Counted from the first letter of the stretch, positions 17,118 to 26,025 are shown. The stretch is 36,567 nucleotides of DNA from Candidatus Woesearchaeota archaeon (GCA_016932315.1 JAFGDD010000001.1:1-36567), one strand, 5' to 3'. Numbers and translations are program-made. Notes: a model not told the origin generated them from the letters alone.

Positions 17118-17939
17118 CTACACTTTTATTTTTCTCAGCTCGTTCACCAGGCTGTAATCAGCAGCATAAAGCCCTATCCTTTCCCTGTGATGCGCATCAG
17201 AGCCACGCGAGGGAATCAAGCCCAGCTGCCTAGCTAATCCATAATAATAAGCTGTTTCCTCAGGATTATGCCTTCTCGTGAATACTTCTAAGCCTCTCAA
17301 GTCATATTTATCCCTTAAGTCCCTGATAATCCAATCATCAGACCCTCTGTCCAGATCAACGGCCGGGTGAGCCAGCACAAGCGGACCATTGCAGTAATGC
17401 CTTATTTTTTCAAGAGGGATTTTTTCAACAGGAACATAAGCAGGCTTTCCCTTTTCGAGGTATAAATCTATAAAATCATCCACGCTATTAATCCTGTTCT
17501 TGACAAGCAACTCATCATTCTCTGGCAGTGCAAATATGCTGTCGGCAATATTAGGCTTGCCTATGGTTCCATTCTTGTTTATCTTTGAATAATCAACAGC
17601 ATAGCCGAGCTCGTGAAGAATCCCAAAGTTCTTATTCGCCCTATTCACCCTTTTCTGACGATAATATTCAAGCTCTTCAAGAAATTCAGGATTGTTATAA
17701 TTAAAGAAATAAGCAAGCACATGAATTCCTTTTCCTCTGTGCTTGGTGGAGAACTCAATGCCGGGGATTAGCTCTAATCCATTGGTTAGCTGCTCTTTGA
17801 CAGACAAGAAGCCTTCAACAGTATCATGGTCTGTGATGGCTATGAAATCTAAACCACAGTTATTTATATCCTCTGCTGTTATATGACCATCAGAATAAGT
17901 GGTGTGCAAATGCAATTCCCCTTTTTTCATGCGTCTCAT
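17118..17939 (-). CDS. PHP-domain phosphoesterase
   Basis: 273 residues. PHP metal motifs are all visible: ELHLHTTYSDG at the N-terminus, AITDHDT (about 35), PGIEFST, LVLAHPAVD and SRGSDAHH near the C-terminus. This matches the family of stand-alone PHP phosphoesterases that includes the nucleoside 3',5'-bisphosphate phosphatase/RNase AM type, so hydrolysis of a nucleotide or RNA-end phosphate is likely. It has its own promoter (TTTATATATGG, minus strand, near 17980), and GGAGGGG lies 12 nt before ATG 17939. It is not part of the NAD operon, which ends 169 bp upstream. In that gap I see only the promoter and an AT-rich stretch. Confidence 0.85.
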   Translation of the reverse strand: MRRMKKGELHLHTTYSDGHITAEDINNCGLDFIAITDHDTVEGFLSVKEQLTNGLELIPGIEFSTKHRGKGIHVLAYFFNYNNPEFLEELEYYRQKRVNRANKNFGILHELGYAVDYSKINKNGTIGKPNIADSIFALPENDELLVKNRINSVDDFIDLYLEKGKPAYVPVEKIPLEKIRHYCNGPLVLAHPAVDLDRGSDDWIIRDLRDKYDLRGLEVFTRRHNPEETAYYYGLARQLGLIPSRGSDAHHRERIGLYAADYSLVNELRKIKV

Positions 17940-18107
17940 TATAGACTGCCCCTCCGGGACGTATATATGTCTTGTCCATATATAAACCTTAAAACACGTT
18001 ACGTATATACTCGGGATTTCTTTTCCTTATATTCACCTGATATTCCTCTATCTAACCATGAATTTTTCATACGAATGACTAACAAAAAACTTTGAATTCC
18101 TCTTATT

Positions 18108-19043
18108 TTAAATCCTGATAACCTTTAAGTTAGCATCAGCTATTCTTACCCTTGCAACAGTGCCTCTGTTGAACCTGTAATGCCTTATTGAATCTATGCT
18201 GATTTGCCCGACATTATCGTTGAGTGATGTAAAAATCATTTCTTCTCCCTTTCTTAATTCTCCTTCTTTTAGTTTATAATCATGACCTGGTGGGTAGGGC
18301 TCAGTGAGTATGAACTTGGCATATTGCTCTGTCTTTGGAACTGCTCCGCTCTTCTTGTGGCGGTCGTAATACACTGAATCATACCATCCTGTCGAGCCTG
18401 GCGGTGTTGCAATGATCATGCCTGAGCAAGTTGTTTTTTCAATAATACCCTTGAACTCAACCAACTGCTTGCTCATATCATCCCTTATCCTCTCACCTAT
18501 GAAAACAGCGGATGTTGCGCTCTGGACTTTTATCCTGTTTCTTTGCACTTCCAGCCTTATCCATTCTTCAATATAATATTCGCCGCTCTTAATTTTTCTT
18601 AAGGCTTCGCGAATGTTTGTTAAGTTGTAATAAGTGTTGGCTCCTACGCTTGCCTTGTAATCCGAGTTTGCAGGAATGAATAAGGTTGAATTATCTAGCT
18701 TGTGAGAAACTATGTCGACTGCCCAGTCTCCTCCTGCTGACATGACAGCTTTTCTCTTTCTTGCCAGCTGGCTGGTTATGTCTTCTGCCCAGATTATGTT
18801 ATCTTTTTTAACTCCGCTTTTAATCAGCTCTTCTCTGAATTCTTTTTGCCTCTCGTGGCTTTGGATTATGATGTCAATGCTTATCTTGTTGTTATCATGC
18901 AAAGGAATGCCTTCCTGCTTGTACTGCTCTATAAGTTTGTTCAGATCATCTATCCTGTACTTGCGCATGTCCCATTCCACCTTGCTCCTCTTCAATCCAA
19001 CTAATATTTCTGACAAGTTAATGGGCTGGTTATGGTTTTGCAT
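18108..19043 (-). CDS. NAD kinase family protein, last gene of the NAD operon
   Basis: 311 residues. Family motifs: AGGDWAVD replaces the GGDGT loop (Asp kept), IPANSDYKAS, SGMIIATPPGSTGWYDS (the TPTGSTAY loop) and a C-terminal strand region DNVGQISIDSIRHY. It would phosphorylate NAD to NADP with ATP. An N-terminal extension of about 110 residues is longer than usual and includes an unrecognised helical part. ATG 19043 is preferred over 19055 because GAGGAG lies 5 nt before it. The upstream NMNAT-Nudix stop is at 19060, so the genes nearly overlap. A second, differently diverged NAD kinase lies at 21.0-21.9 kb. Confidence 0.8.
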   Translation of the reverse strand: MQNHNQPINLSEILVGLKRSKVEWDMRKYRIDDLNKLIEQYKQEGIPLHDNNKISIDIIIQSHERQKEFREELIKSGVKKDNIIWAEDITSQLARKRKAVMSAGGDWAVDIVSHKLDNSTLFIPANSDYKASVGANTYYNLTNIREALRKIKSGEYYIEEWIRLEVQRNRIKVQSATSAVFIGERIRDDMSKQLVEFKGIIEKTTCSGMIIATPPGSTGWYDSVYYDRHKKSGAVPKTEQYAKFILTEPYPPGHDYKLKEGELRKGEEMIFTSLNDNVGQISIDSIRHYRFNRGTVARVRIADANLKVIRI

Positions 19044-19059
19044 TTTGCTCCTCATATTT

Positions 19060-19998
19060 TCATGCCTTTTTCTTCATCTCATTATTTATCTCATTCTTCA
19101 TATCATAATAGTCTTTGATTATCTTGGCGTGGTCAAAGGCCAGCTGGCCCCACGGTGTTTGATCGTATTTGAAAACGCCTGCGTTCTTTGCGTCATCATC
19201 TGCTTTTAATTTTCCGCTTCCTTTTCCATAATATACTATGGTGATGGCGTGCGCCCTGACATCCCTTTCCGGGTCGTCATATAATCCCAGTATTCCTTCA
19301 ATCTCAAAATTAAGGCCTGTTTCTTCTTTTGCCTCTTTTATAGCATTCTGTTTTGTTGTTATGCCTAATTCCTGGAATCCTCCTGGCAATGCCCAGCCAT
19401 AAGGAGGGTTTTTTCTCTCAATAAGCACGATCCCTTTCTGGTATTCCATGATGATATCTGTTGTAAGGTACGGCTTCCTCTTGAAATCTTCGCATTTTGT
19501 GAAGTAATCTTTTATTCTTTTAACACCATTATTTGTGCTAATGATGCTCTTTGTTATTTCCGGAACTTGGCTTGCCCAATTGTCATCATTGGTTCCTATC
19601 ATCTCAAGGATTCTTGTTGAGCTGAAAGGATACCTTGTTTTGATAAATTGTATCTCGCACTTGCCTTTGAAGCAATGCGCAGTCTGAGGGTTGCCTGTGA
19701 ATAATATGATCTGGTCAAGGCTTGGCACTTGTATGATTCTCCTGACATGCTCTGCATACACTGGAGGGTTGTTGATGTCAGGCACATTATAGAACAAAAA
19801 AGGCTTGCTTAATTTCTTAGTGACGTGTTCTAACATAATTTTTCTCTCTTCCCAGGAGAATATGTTTTTCTTGTTAGTGGTTATGGCTGTGATGACCTTA
19901 TCAATTCCTTCATGCTCAGACACTTTTCTTAGCATGTCCTCGTGCCCCTTGTGCACAACATCAAACTTTCCGATTATGAGCCCTTTTTTGTTAGTCAT
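19060..19998 (-). CDS. Bifunctional NMN adenylyltransferase-Nudix protein
   Basis: 312 residues. The N-terminal NadM-type domain (about 1-165) has GKFDVVHKGHEDML, FSWEERKIML and RYPFSSTRIL (the ISST-like motif). The C-terminal Nudix domain (about 180-300) has ALPGGFQELG...KEAKEETGL and ends with LAFDHAKIIKDYYD, the motif also found twice in the Nudix protein at 1.7 kb. In the box, one Glu is Ile and the Arg is Lys, so activity may be reduced. Known NadM-Nudix fusions make NAD and hydrolyse ADP-ribose. ATG 19998 is chosen because GAGG sits 9 nt upstream and the domain starts there; ATG 20022 is possible. Cotranscribed with nadE upstream and NAD kinase downstream. Confidence 0.85.
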   Translation of the reverse strand: MTNKKGLIIGKFDVVHKGHEDMLRKVSEHEGIDKVITAITTNKKNIFSWEERKIMLEHVTKKLSKPFLFYNVPDINNPPVYAEHVRRIIQVPSLDQIILFTGNPQTAHCFKGKCEIQFIKTRYPFSSTRILEMIGTNDDNWASQVPEITKSIISTNNGVKRIKDYFTKCEDFKRKPYLTTDIIMEYQKGIVLIERKNPPYGWALPGGFQELGITTKQNAIKEAKEETGLNFEIEGILGLYDDPERDVRAHAITIVYYGKGSGKLKADDDAKNAGVFKYDQTPWGQLAFDHAKIIKDYYDMKNEINNEMKKKA

Positions 19999-20036
19999 TT
20001 TATTCATCCTCTTGTCATTCATTTAATTAATCTTAT

Positions 20037-20954
20037 TTAATCATAATTTAATGTTATATCTGGCGTTGGCGGATGGATTATCCTTGCTTTTACCTGCGCT
20101 ATCCTGTTTCTGCGCAAAATGTCATAAACAACTGCCCGTACAGTTGGATGCTTTGGATTTTTTTGCATTGCTATCTGCGGCTCAACCATGTCTCTAATTT
20201 GCCTGTGCATTATAAGCTCGTTATAGGTGGATCCTTGGGCAATTCCTTGCATTACTAATTCTACTACATCATAATCATATCCTAAATCTTTGAAATCAGT
20301 CTGGCCAGGTTCAAGCCCTGCAGCTGGTGTTCTGTGGACTAATTCTTTTGGCAAGCCAAGGTATTTTGCCATCTCCCTGACTAATCTCTTAGGCAATCCT
20401 CCTATTGGGCTTAGGTGAACTGCTCCGTCGCCAAACAAGGTGTAATAGCCTACCCCGAAATCCTCGTCCTTGTTGCCAGTTCCTATCACCAGCTTTTTCT
20501 CACTGGATGCCTTGGTTGAGAGTATGTTAGCTCTGATCCTTGACATTAAGTTGCCTTTATCATAATTATTTGCGATTGCCTCAGGATTAGTCTTTGCATA
20601 AGCATCAACAACTGGCTGAATGTCAATTGTCTCGTACTTTATTTTAAGCATTTCTGCCACTCTTACTGCATCGCTCTTGTCAGAAGGGTCATTAACATTT
20701 GAGGGCAGCATGTAAGCCTTGACCTCCAATGGTTTCTCAGGATGGTACTTGTTGTACCCGTCAAAAGCTTTCTTTGCAAGGGCTGCTGTGGTCGAAGAAT
20801 CCACTCCTCCTGACAACCCAATAACCACGCCGCTATAACCGCAGTTCAGCACTTCAGATATAATGAAATCCCCAATCTCCCTTGCAACAAGCTCAGGATT
20901 CATCCTTGCAAGCTTAATCCTGCGCTCCAGGTTGTTGTATTGATTACTTTTCAT
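20037..20954 (-). CDS. nadE: NH3-dependent NAD+ synthetase
   Basis: 305 residues of the N-type ATP pyrophosphatase fold. SGGVDSSTTAALAKKAF (about 44-60) is the P-loop. IGTGNKDE, FGVGYYTLFGDGAVHLSPIGGLPKRLVREMAKYLG and RTPAAGLEPGQTDFKDLGYDYD are textbook NadE motifs. It converts nicotinate adenine dinucleotide plus ammonia to NAD. There is no glutaminase domain, so it needs free ammonia. GGTGA precedes ATG 20954; a 60-bp gap separates it from the NAD-kinase-like gene upstream. With pncA and pncB in the same operon it completes the Preiss-Handler route together with the NMNAT gene. Confidence 0.95.
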   Translation of the reverse strand: MKSNQYNNLERRIKLARMNPELVAREIGDFIISEVLNCGYSGVVIGLSGGVDSSTTAALAKKAFDGYNKYHPEKPLEVKAYMLPSNVNDPSDKSDAVRVAEMLKIKYETIDIQPVVDAYAKTNPEAIANNYDKGNLMSRIRANILSTKASSEKKLVIGTGNKDEDFGVGYYTLFGDGAVHLSPIGGLPKRLVREMAKYLGLPKELVHRTPAAGLEPGQTDFKDLGYDYDVVELVMQGIAQGSTYNELIMHRQIRDMVEPQIAMQKNPKHPTVRAVVYDILRRNRIAQVKARIIHPPTPDITLNYD

Positions 20955-21014
20955 GAAGTTTCACCAGCCATCCCATTTTATTTTGTAACACTTTTTGTAG
21001 CACTTCATTAGTAG

Positions 21015-21935
21015 TTATAAGCTTTGCGCCTGCCTCACTAAATACACTTTCTTTTCTGAAGGCACGATATTTACTGTCTTGCCTGCTGTGAATTCAATAT
21101 AATCTTCCTGCATTCCATCACTGAATATGATTCCTTTCTCTGGCATGTTTGACGTTATGATTAGCGGGTTTTCTCTTGTTACCTTGTCATAAACAATAGT
21201 TGTGCCTGTTATTTTTGAGGGAAAAGGCTCTCGAACTGCAAATATTAAGTAATCTGCGTCTCTTCTGAATGAAACTGAGGCATAGCCTCCTCTTGCAATG
21301 ATTGCTGCACCCTTAACAATTGAGGTTAGCCATCCTGTCGAGCCAGTTCCAGTTGATACTATTACGCCGCTGCTTGACTGGCGCTCCTCATTTCCATTGT
21401 GCTTTATCATGTACCTTGCCGACGCGTGGTCACTCCTACCGATGAATAAGTCATTGAGGGCATAGAGCACCTGGCCGTCTTCAAGCCTTGCCTCTGCCAT
21501 TGTGAGCTTTTCTGTTTGGGCATCACCATCAAGCGCTTTCTTAAGTATTCTTGGAAAATCATTTGGTGTGCATGTGGAGAGAATGTTCTCAAACCTTTGC
21601 TCGTCAGGATTCACAGATATTACTGGCTGCTTGCCAACATATTTTGCAATGTTGACAAAAAGCCCAGGATCACCAACACTTACTACTATATCTCTTTCTG
21701 CGAACTGGAATGTTGAGAGATTTTCCTTGTCAATAACCTGAACGCATAATTCCTTTGGAATGGATGCAATTGTTTTTTTCAGCCCTTTCTTGTAATCATC
21801 ATGCGCACTCTTGTAATAATCGTATGATTCCCCTCTTGTTTCCAGATAAAACTTGACCTGAGAAGTTGTGGTATGCCTTTTCAGCAACTCCTCAAGCCCG
21901 GTTGGTTTTTTCACAACAACAACTTTGTCAAGCAT
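21015..21935 (-). CDS. NAD kinase-like protein, second paralogue
   Basis: 306 residues. VVSVGDPGLFVNIAKYVG stands where GGDGTFL is usual (first Gly and Thr lost, Asp kept). ISVNPDEQRF, YALNDLFIGRSDHASARYMI and SGVIVSTGTGSTGWLTS (the TGSTAY loop) follow. Overall layout is NAD kinase, but the altered nucleotide loop suggests a different phosphate donor or a regulatory role. AAGGAGTT overlaps the end of the SPFH gene, 4 bp before ATG 21935, so translation is coupled. Two diverged NAD-kinase homologues in one operon is unusual. Activity is unproven. Confidence 0.75.
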   Translation of the reverse strand: MLDKVVVVKKPTGLEELLKRHTTTSQVKFYLETRGESYDYYKSAHDDYKKGLKKTIASIPKELCVQVIDKENLSTFQFAERDIVVSVGDPGLFVNIAKYVGKQPVISVNPDEQRFENILSTCTPNDFPRILKKALDGDAQTEKLTMAEARLEDGQVLYALNDLFIGRSDHASARYMIKHNGNEERQSSSGVIVSTGTGSTGWLTSIVKGAAIIARGGYASVSFRRDADYLIFAVREPFPSKITGTTIVYDKVTRENPLIITSNMPEKGIIFSDGMQEDYIEFTAGKTVNIVPSEKKVYLVRQAQSL

Positions 21936-21939
21936 GCTT

Positions 21940-22821
21940 TCAACTCCTTTGTTTCACGCTCTGCATTATGCTGCCAATCAGCTCAGGAGTGATTGTTAGG
22001 TTGCCTATCTGCTGAGCTTTTTCTCCTATTTTCAGCAATCCCAATCCAACAAGCAATTCTGGCGGCATTGAGCTGTAGACCTGAATGCTCATCTGCTCTG
22101 CCTTTGCCTTGAACTCTGCCTCTTTCAGCACGTTCTTCTCCTTTTCCTCAAGCAGATCTTTTCTTCTCTGCTCAAGCATTATCTCGGTCTGGAGCTCATT
22201 GTTCTTAATAGCCCTTTCCTGCTCAACAGCATTTGCTCGCCTGTCATAAATAGCCTTGTCTGCCTCTTTCAAAAGCGATTCCCTGAATGGAGCCTCAATA
22301 GCTTTTGCGATTTCACTAGTTGGCTTTATGTAAGAGATGTAAACCATTTCAACATTTACACCAATATCTTCTAGCTCACTGCCAGATTTCATGTAGCCTG
22401 TAAGCTCATGAGCAAGAGCATCGCCCATTCTTAACAGCCTCTCGAGTTTGGTGTTCTGGACAACATTCCTTGCCTTGGTGTGAGCTAATCTTGTTATCTG
22501 GTCAGGAAGCTTAACAGGGTCCTCTGTAAGGTAGCTCTTAGTTCTGGCATCAACAGAGAAATTAAACTTTTCAAGAACCTTTTGGGCGTCATTAACAGTG
22601 TAAATCAACCCTCCCTGAAGGCTCATGGGCTGGTTGTCCTCGCTGAGCTCATTAAATGCAAAAGGCTTCTCAATAGCTGATAGAGGAACAAGCTCAATGC
22701 TCGTCCTGTAAGGCTGCCAAATAATCTTTGAAATGCCTTTTCCTTCTTTCTTTGTTTTTCCATTAACGCTAATCCTGGCGTACTCAGTAGGCTCTGCCTT
22801 GAAATAACTTATTCCCAACAT
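21940..22821 (-). CDS. SPFH (band 7/prohibitin-like) domain protein
   Basis: 293 residues. An SPFH-like domain (about 15-160) is followed by a long coiled coil rich in Glu/Lys/Gln/Arg (about 165-240) and a C-terminal ELLVGLGLLKIGEKAQQIGNL segment. No N-terminal membrane helix is seen, so it may be peripheral or cytosolic. SPFH proteins scaffold membrane microdomains and oligomerise. ATG 22821 is preferred over GTG 22830 because AGGGTGA sits just before it. Its place between pncA and an NAD-kinase-like gene could mean that the NAD enzymes are scaffolded, but that is inference. Confidence 0.7.
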   Translation of the reverse strand: MLGISYFKAEPTEYARISVNGKTKKEGKGISKIIWQPYRTSIELVPLSAIEKPFAFNELSEDNQPMSLQGGLIYTVNDAQKVLEKFNFSVDARTKSYLTEDPVKLPDQITRLAHTKARNVVQNTKLERLLRMGDALAHELTGYMKSGSELEDIGVNVEMVYISYIKPTSEIAKAIEAPFRESLLKEADKAIYDRRANAVEQERAIKNNELQTEIMLEQRRKDLLEEKEKNVLKEAEFKAKAEQMSIQVYSSMPPELLVGLGLLKIGEKAQQIGNLTITPELIGSIMQSVKQRS

Positions 22822-22858
22822 TTTTTTCACCCTTTATTTTTTCTTTTATTTGTTATAT

Positions 22859-23608
22859 TCATTTGTTATATTCTTCAAACACTTTGCCTGCTAATACTTC
22901 ATTTGTAGTGGTTAATTTTGCCCCAGCATTTACCATCTCTTCCAATGCGCTCTTGCCGGTTTCCGGAGTCACAGCTGCAATTGCATCGGTAACAACATAG
23001 CATTGAATTCCTCGCTTTTGCATTCCTAATACTGCTGCTTTCACGCAGTAATCAGTTGCAACGCCGTAGACGACTGCCTCCTTCACAGACGCTTCCTTTA
23101 GGAATGTTTCAAAATCAGGATTTGTAAAGATGTCAAATGATTGTTTCTGGAAGAAAACATTGTATCCTTGATCGTTATAATATTCATTGGAATGAGGACT
23201 TTTCGCTCTATCAGTTTCCTTTATTTCATCAAGGCTTGCTTTGTCATCTAAAGAGTAATGGGTGAATCTTTCTCGAGGGATATCCTCTCGCATTTTCTCT
23301 CTTTTTTTGTAATATGATGAACTATAAGGTGTGGTTTCATCTATTTTCTCTTGGCCTCTAGTGCCAATCATGCAGTGATCTGGAAATGGTCCGCCATACC
23401 TATTCAGCTCTCCTTCCATGCTTTTGTATTCTGAAGTCCCATGATGCACATCCATAGAACCGATTATGCGTATCGGGTGCGAACTTGCACTTGCATAATC
23501 AGTAAGCTTCTTCAGGTTCGGCTTTATATCCTCTGCTCCTGGCACATAGAGTGCTCCGTCTTTGTCCATGAAGTCGTGCTGCGTGTCTACGTCGTAGAAT
23601 ATATTCAT
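22859..23608 (-). CDS. pncA: Nicotinamidase (isochorismatase family)
   Basis: 249 residues. The catalytic triad is visible: Asp8 (DVDTQHDF), the Lys in FFQKQSFDIF, and Cys188 in GVATDYCVKAAVLG. The metal site is DVHH (near 52). It converts nicotinamide to nicotinate, feeding PncB, whose gene lies 13 bp upstream. An insertion of about 45 residues (about 88-145, charged) lengthens the protein relative to small nicotinamidases of about 200 residues. The RBS AAGGAGGTT just before ATG 23608 is close to ideal. Specificity for nicotinamide follows from the operon as well as the motifs. Confidence 0.9.
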   Translation of the reverse strand: MNIFYDVDTQHDFMDKDGALYVPGAEDIKPNLKKLTDYASASSHPIRIIGSMDVHHGTSEYKSMEGELNRYGGPFPDHCMIGTRGQEKIDETTPYSSSYYKKREKMREDIPRERFTHYSLDDKASLDEIKETDRAKSPHSNEYYNDQGYNVFFQKQSFDIFTNPDFETFLKEASVKEAVVYGVATDYCVKAAVLGMQKRGIQCYVVTDAIAAVTPETGKSALEEMVNAGAKLTTTNEVLAGKVFEEYNK

Positions 23609-23621
23609 TTTTTTAACCTCC

Positions 23622-24794
23622 TTAAAATATATTTTTTAGCTTTGAATAATCAACTTCTTCAACTTCCCGCCCGACTTTTGACAGCTTCATTCCATCAACT
23701 TCAAATATGTCTGCAGTGGTGAATATGGCAGGGGTTATTTCCCCGATGCCGACTCCGCTGAATAATTTATTCTTGTGCTTTTGCTTCCATTCATCATTGG
23801 CCCTTACAAATGCTTCTGCCTTTCGTGGTTCCCCAAAGCCGCTGGAAAGAAATATGTTCACGTAATCATGGCCTGCTTTGTCGAGTGCTTCTCTTAGATT
23901 CTGTGCCAATTCAATTGTTACTCCTGTTCCTGTTTTGTAATCAGGGTCTTTGCCGTTATTGCCTGTGTAAGCTGTGCCTCCTTCACCTATGTTTTCCCCG
24001 CAAGTGTCTATTCTTACTGAATTCAGCCTTCCTTGAAGTGCTTCTGCCGAGGCTATGCTGTCGCTTATTTCCCTGTTGAATGTGTCGATTAAAACAACCC
24101 TGGGCACTTCTTGGCTGATATGCTTGTCAAATGCCTTGGTTGCTTCTGCTGTTGCATTCTCCATTCCGTATTTTGATGCCATGCAGACAATTAGGAAGTG
24201 TGGCATGGTGCCTACTCCTTTCATGCCATGGGTTGCTGCACCGTTGTCTGACGAGGCTGATTTGAAGCCAGCGTCAAGTGCTGCGCGGCTTATCATCTCG
24301 TCAAGGCTCCAGTGGTAGTGTCTTGCGCCGAAATAGGTGATTGGTATGTCTTTCATGATGCTTACAAGCTCTTTGGCTCGCTCATAAACATCTTCGTATG
24401 TGGGGGGTTTTATTCCATGCTTCTTGCTTAACGCTCCTGACAATATTCCTAGATATATTGTTTCTTTCTCAACAATCTGCGCTGCCTTACCTTCGATTAT
24501 CATTAACGGCTCTTTAGGAGAGTACTTTGCTCCTTCTGGAAGCACCCATAGGTGAGAGTCAGGGTCTTCTTTTTTTAGAGTCTGCTGCAAAAAATATGAT
24601 GCTTCTTCTCCGCCTGCAAAAGTGTTCCCTTTCCTTGCGAATACTTTCAGCTTGACTATTTGGTCTAGTTCTTCTTTTTCCAGGACCTCTTTTGTTCTTA
24701 GAAAATACTTGTCCACGTATGCTTGGTAGTTTTTTGGCATAATTGTCTGGTACGGGTCTGTTAGAATGGTTTTATTTGGCTTTTCTTGGTTCAT
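23622..24794 (-). CDS. pncB: Nicotinate phosphoribosyltransferase, first gene of the NAD operon
   Basis: 390 residues. It shows the NAPRTase N-terminus (LTDPYQTIMPKNY), VFARKGNTFAGGEEASYFL, LPEGAKYSPKEPLMIIEG, YFGARHYHWSLDE, ASSDNGAATHGMKGVGTMPHF, VVLIDTFNREI and the C-terminal IRIDTCGENIGEGG-type phosphate loop (reading VRIDTCGENIGEG). It joins nicotinate and PRPP to give nicotinate mononucleotide. Length fits archaeal members. GGAGGCG lies 7 nt before ATG 24794. The operon promoter with two palindromic operators lies upstream, giving a leader of about 65 nt. The operon runs pncB, pncA, SPFH, NADK-like, nadE, NMNAT-Nudix, NADK. Confidence 0.92.
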   Translation of the reverse strand: MNQEKPNKTILTDPYQTIMPKNYQAYVDKYFLRTKEVLEKEELDQIVKLKVFARKGNTFAGGEEASYFLQQTLKKEDPDSHLWVLPEGAKYSPKEPLMIIEGKAAQIVEKETIYLGILSGALSKKHGIKPPTYEDVYERAKELVSIMKDIPITYFGARHYHWSLDEMISRAALDAGFKSASSDNGAATHGMKGVGTMPHFLIVCMASKYGMENATAEATKAFDKHISQEVPRVVLIDTFNREISDSIASAEALQGRLNSVRIDTCGENIGEGGTAYTGNNGKDPDYKTGTGVTIELAQNLREALDKAGHDYVNIFLSSGFGEPRKAEAFVRANDEWKQKHKNKLFSGVGIGEITPAIFTTADIFEVDGMKLSKVGREVEEVDYSKLKNIF

Positions 24795-24807
24795 CGCACG
24801 CCTCCAT

Positions 24808-24900
24808 TAGTGTTTTTCTAACACTTATTAAGCTCAAAATTTGCCTGGAAAGGCTTTACTTCGTGTATAGAATACACTATTAACTATTTAAATCTTTCGG
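24808..24900 (-). promoter_or_regulatory. Promoter and twin operators of the NAD operon
   Basis: On the minus strand, BRE-TATA CGAAAGATTTAAATA (about 24884-24899) predicts a start near 24862. Two palindromes share half-sites and spacing: TAGTGT-N7-ACACT (24808-24825, inside the leader) and, on the minus strand, TAGTGT-N7-ACACG (24862-24879, over the start). Their centres are 53 bp apart, about five helical turns, so bound dimers would face the same side. The same palindrome overlaps the promoter of the Nudix-winged-helix gene. Together they look like one regulon controlled by that NrtR-like protein. The intergenic stretch to 24955 holds nothing else. Confidence 0.6.
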
Positions 24901-24954
24901 TTAGGAAGTATATATTTTCTGTATTGGCCAGAGAATTGTAGAACCAGGTTTTGA

Positions 24955-25914
24955 TTAAGCCTTAACAGCCCTGCTCGGCTGTATCTTGTGAATCATTATC
25001 TTCTGCCAGTAATCATAGCCCTTTTTTGATTCACTCTTCAAGCCGTGCTGGAGCAGATAATCCATCCATTCCTTATTGTTTATTACATTGTAGACTTTGA
25101 GAGGCACGTCCATAGAATCAACTATTCTGTCATGCAAGACTCTCCTGGAAATAATTTCCATTGGGAGTTCGCCAGACAGGCTTGAGATGTTGGTCACGAG
25201 CATTCCGTTGTCGCTCAGAAGTTTTGGAGCCTGCTCTATGAGGAAAGCTAATAATCCTATCCCTTCATAAGGGTTGTCATCAATGCTCTTTGGCCTCCTA
25301 ATATATGGAGGGTTAGAAACTATTAGGTCATACTTATTTCCTAATTTATTAGCCAGAGTTAATATTTTTGTTGCGTCGCCTTCAAAAAAGCTTGCTCTAT
25401 TATCAGTTATGTTGTCTTTTATGCAATCACCTGCATTTTTATCCCAGTCTATGAGCAGGATTTTTTCAAGTTTAGGAGCTGTCCTTTCCAGAATGTATTT
25501 TGATATGAAGCCCGAGCCGCATCCAATCTCTACAGCGGATTTTACCGTTGATAAATCCATTCTACTCAGCGCTTTGCAGAAAAGGAATGTGTCTATGGAT
25601 GGGCCCCAAACTCCTTTATATTTCCTTGCGTCGAACTCCAGGCTTACGCCATCATACTGGTTTATCTTTGGCGTTGGAGAATTGTAAAGAGCAAATATTG
25701 TGTCTCTTAGTGTTGACTCTAACTGGCTTATCTTGTGGTTGTCTGTGACTAGAACCGGGTTTTCAAATGAATGCACAAACACGCTCTTTTCCTTTGGCCA
25801 CGCATATACTCTTTGCCCTTTATCATCCTTGTCAAAGCCCATGATGGTGGCTAGCTCTGAACCATTTGCATAGACGTCCAGCTTGGACAGGTCTGTGCTG
25901 AATTTGAGTATCAT
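24955..25914 (-). CDS. SAM-dependent methyltransferase (HemK/RlmG-like)
   Basis: 319 residues. A Rossmann methyltransferase core shows VEIGCGSGFISKYI (motif I), LLIDWDKNAG, FFEGDATKI and LIVSNPPYIRRP, where NPPY is typical of enzymes methylating amide or exocyclic nitrogens. An N-terminal domain of about 110 residues could recognise the substrate. A leaderless promoter fits: GATTTAAAAAC (about 25937-25947) is 28 bp before ATG 25914. It is transcribed toward the NAD operon but ends 161 bp before it. Whether it modifies a release factor, rRNA or something else cannot be told. Confidence 0.8.
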   Translation of the reverse strand: MILKFSTDLSKLDVYANGSELATIMGFDKDDKGQRVYAWPKEKSVFVHSFENPVLVTDNHKISQLESTLRDTIFALYNSPTPKINQYDGVSLEFDARKYKGVWGPSIDTFLFCKALSRMDLSTVKSAVEIGCGSGFISKYILERTAPKLEKILLIDWDKNAGDCIKDNITDNRASFFEGDATKILTLANKLGNKYDLIVSNPPYIRRPKSIDDNPYEGIGLLAFLIEQAPKLLSDNGMLVTNISSLSGELPMEIISRRVLHDRIVDSMDVPLKVYNVINNKEWMDYLLQHGLKSESKKGYDYWQKIMIHKIQPSRAVKA

Positions 25915-25936
25915 GCTTTGTGGTTTGTTGCTTATG

Positions 25937-26004
25937 TTTTTAAATCTTTCGAATTCATAACTACTATTTAGTGGTTATTAAATTTAGAGACAGATTTATA
26001 TAAC
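25937..26004. promoter_or_regulatory. Divergent promoter pair with palindrome
   Basis: The minus-strand box TTTAAAAA (25937-25947) serves the methyltransferase. The plus-strand TTTATATAA (25996-26004) lies 26 bp before ATG 26026 of the P-loop gene. Between them is the imperfect palindrome AACTACTATTTAGTGGTT (25963-25980). A close match, AACCACTAACAAGTAGT, lies upstream of the DGR target gene (about 36009-36026), so it may be a recurring upstream element. Confidence 0.5.
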
Positions 26005-26025
26005 CATGACGTTCTTAACCTCACC

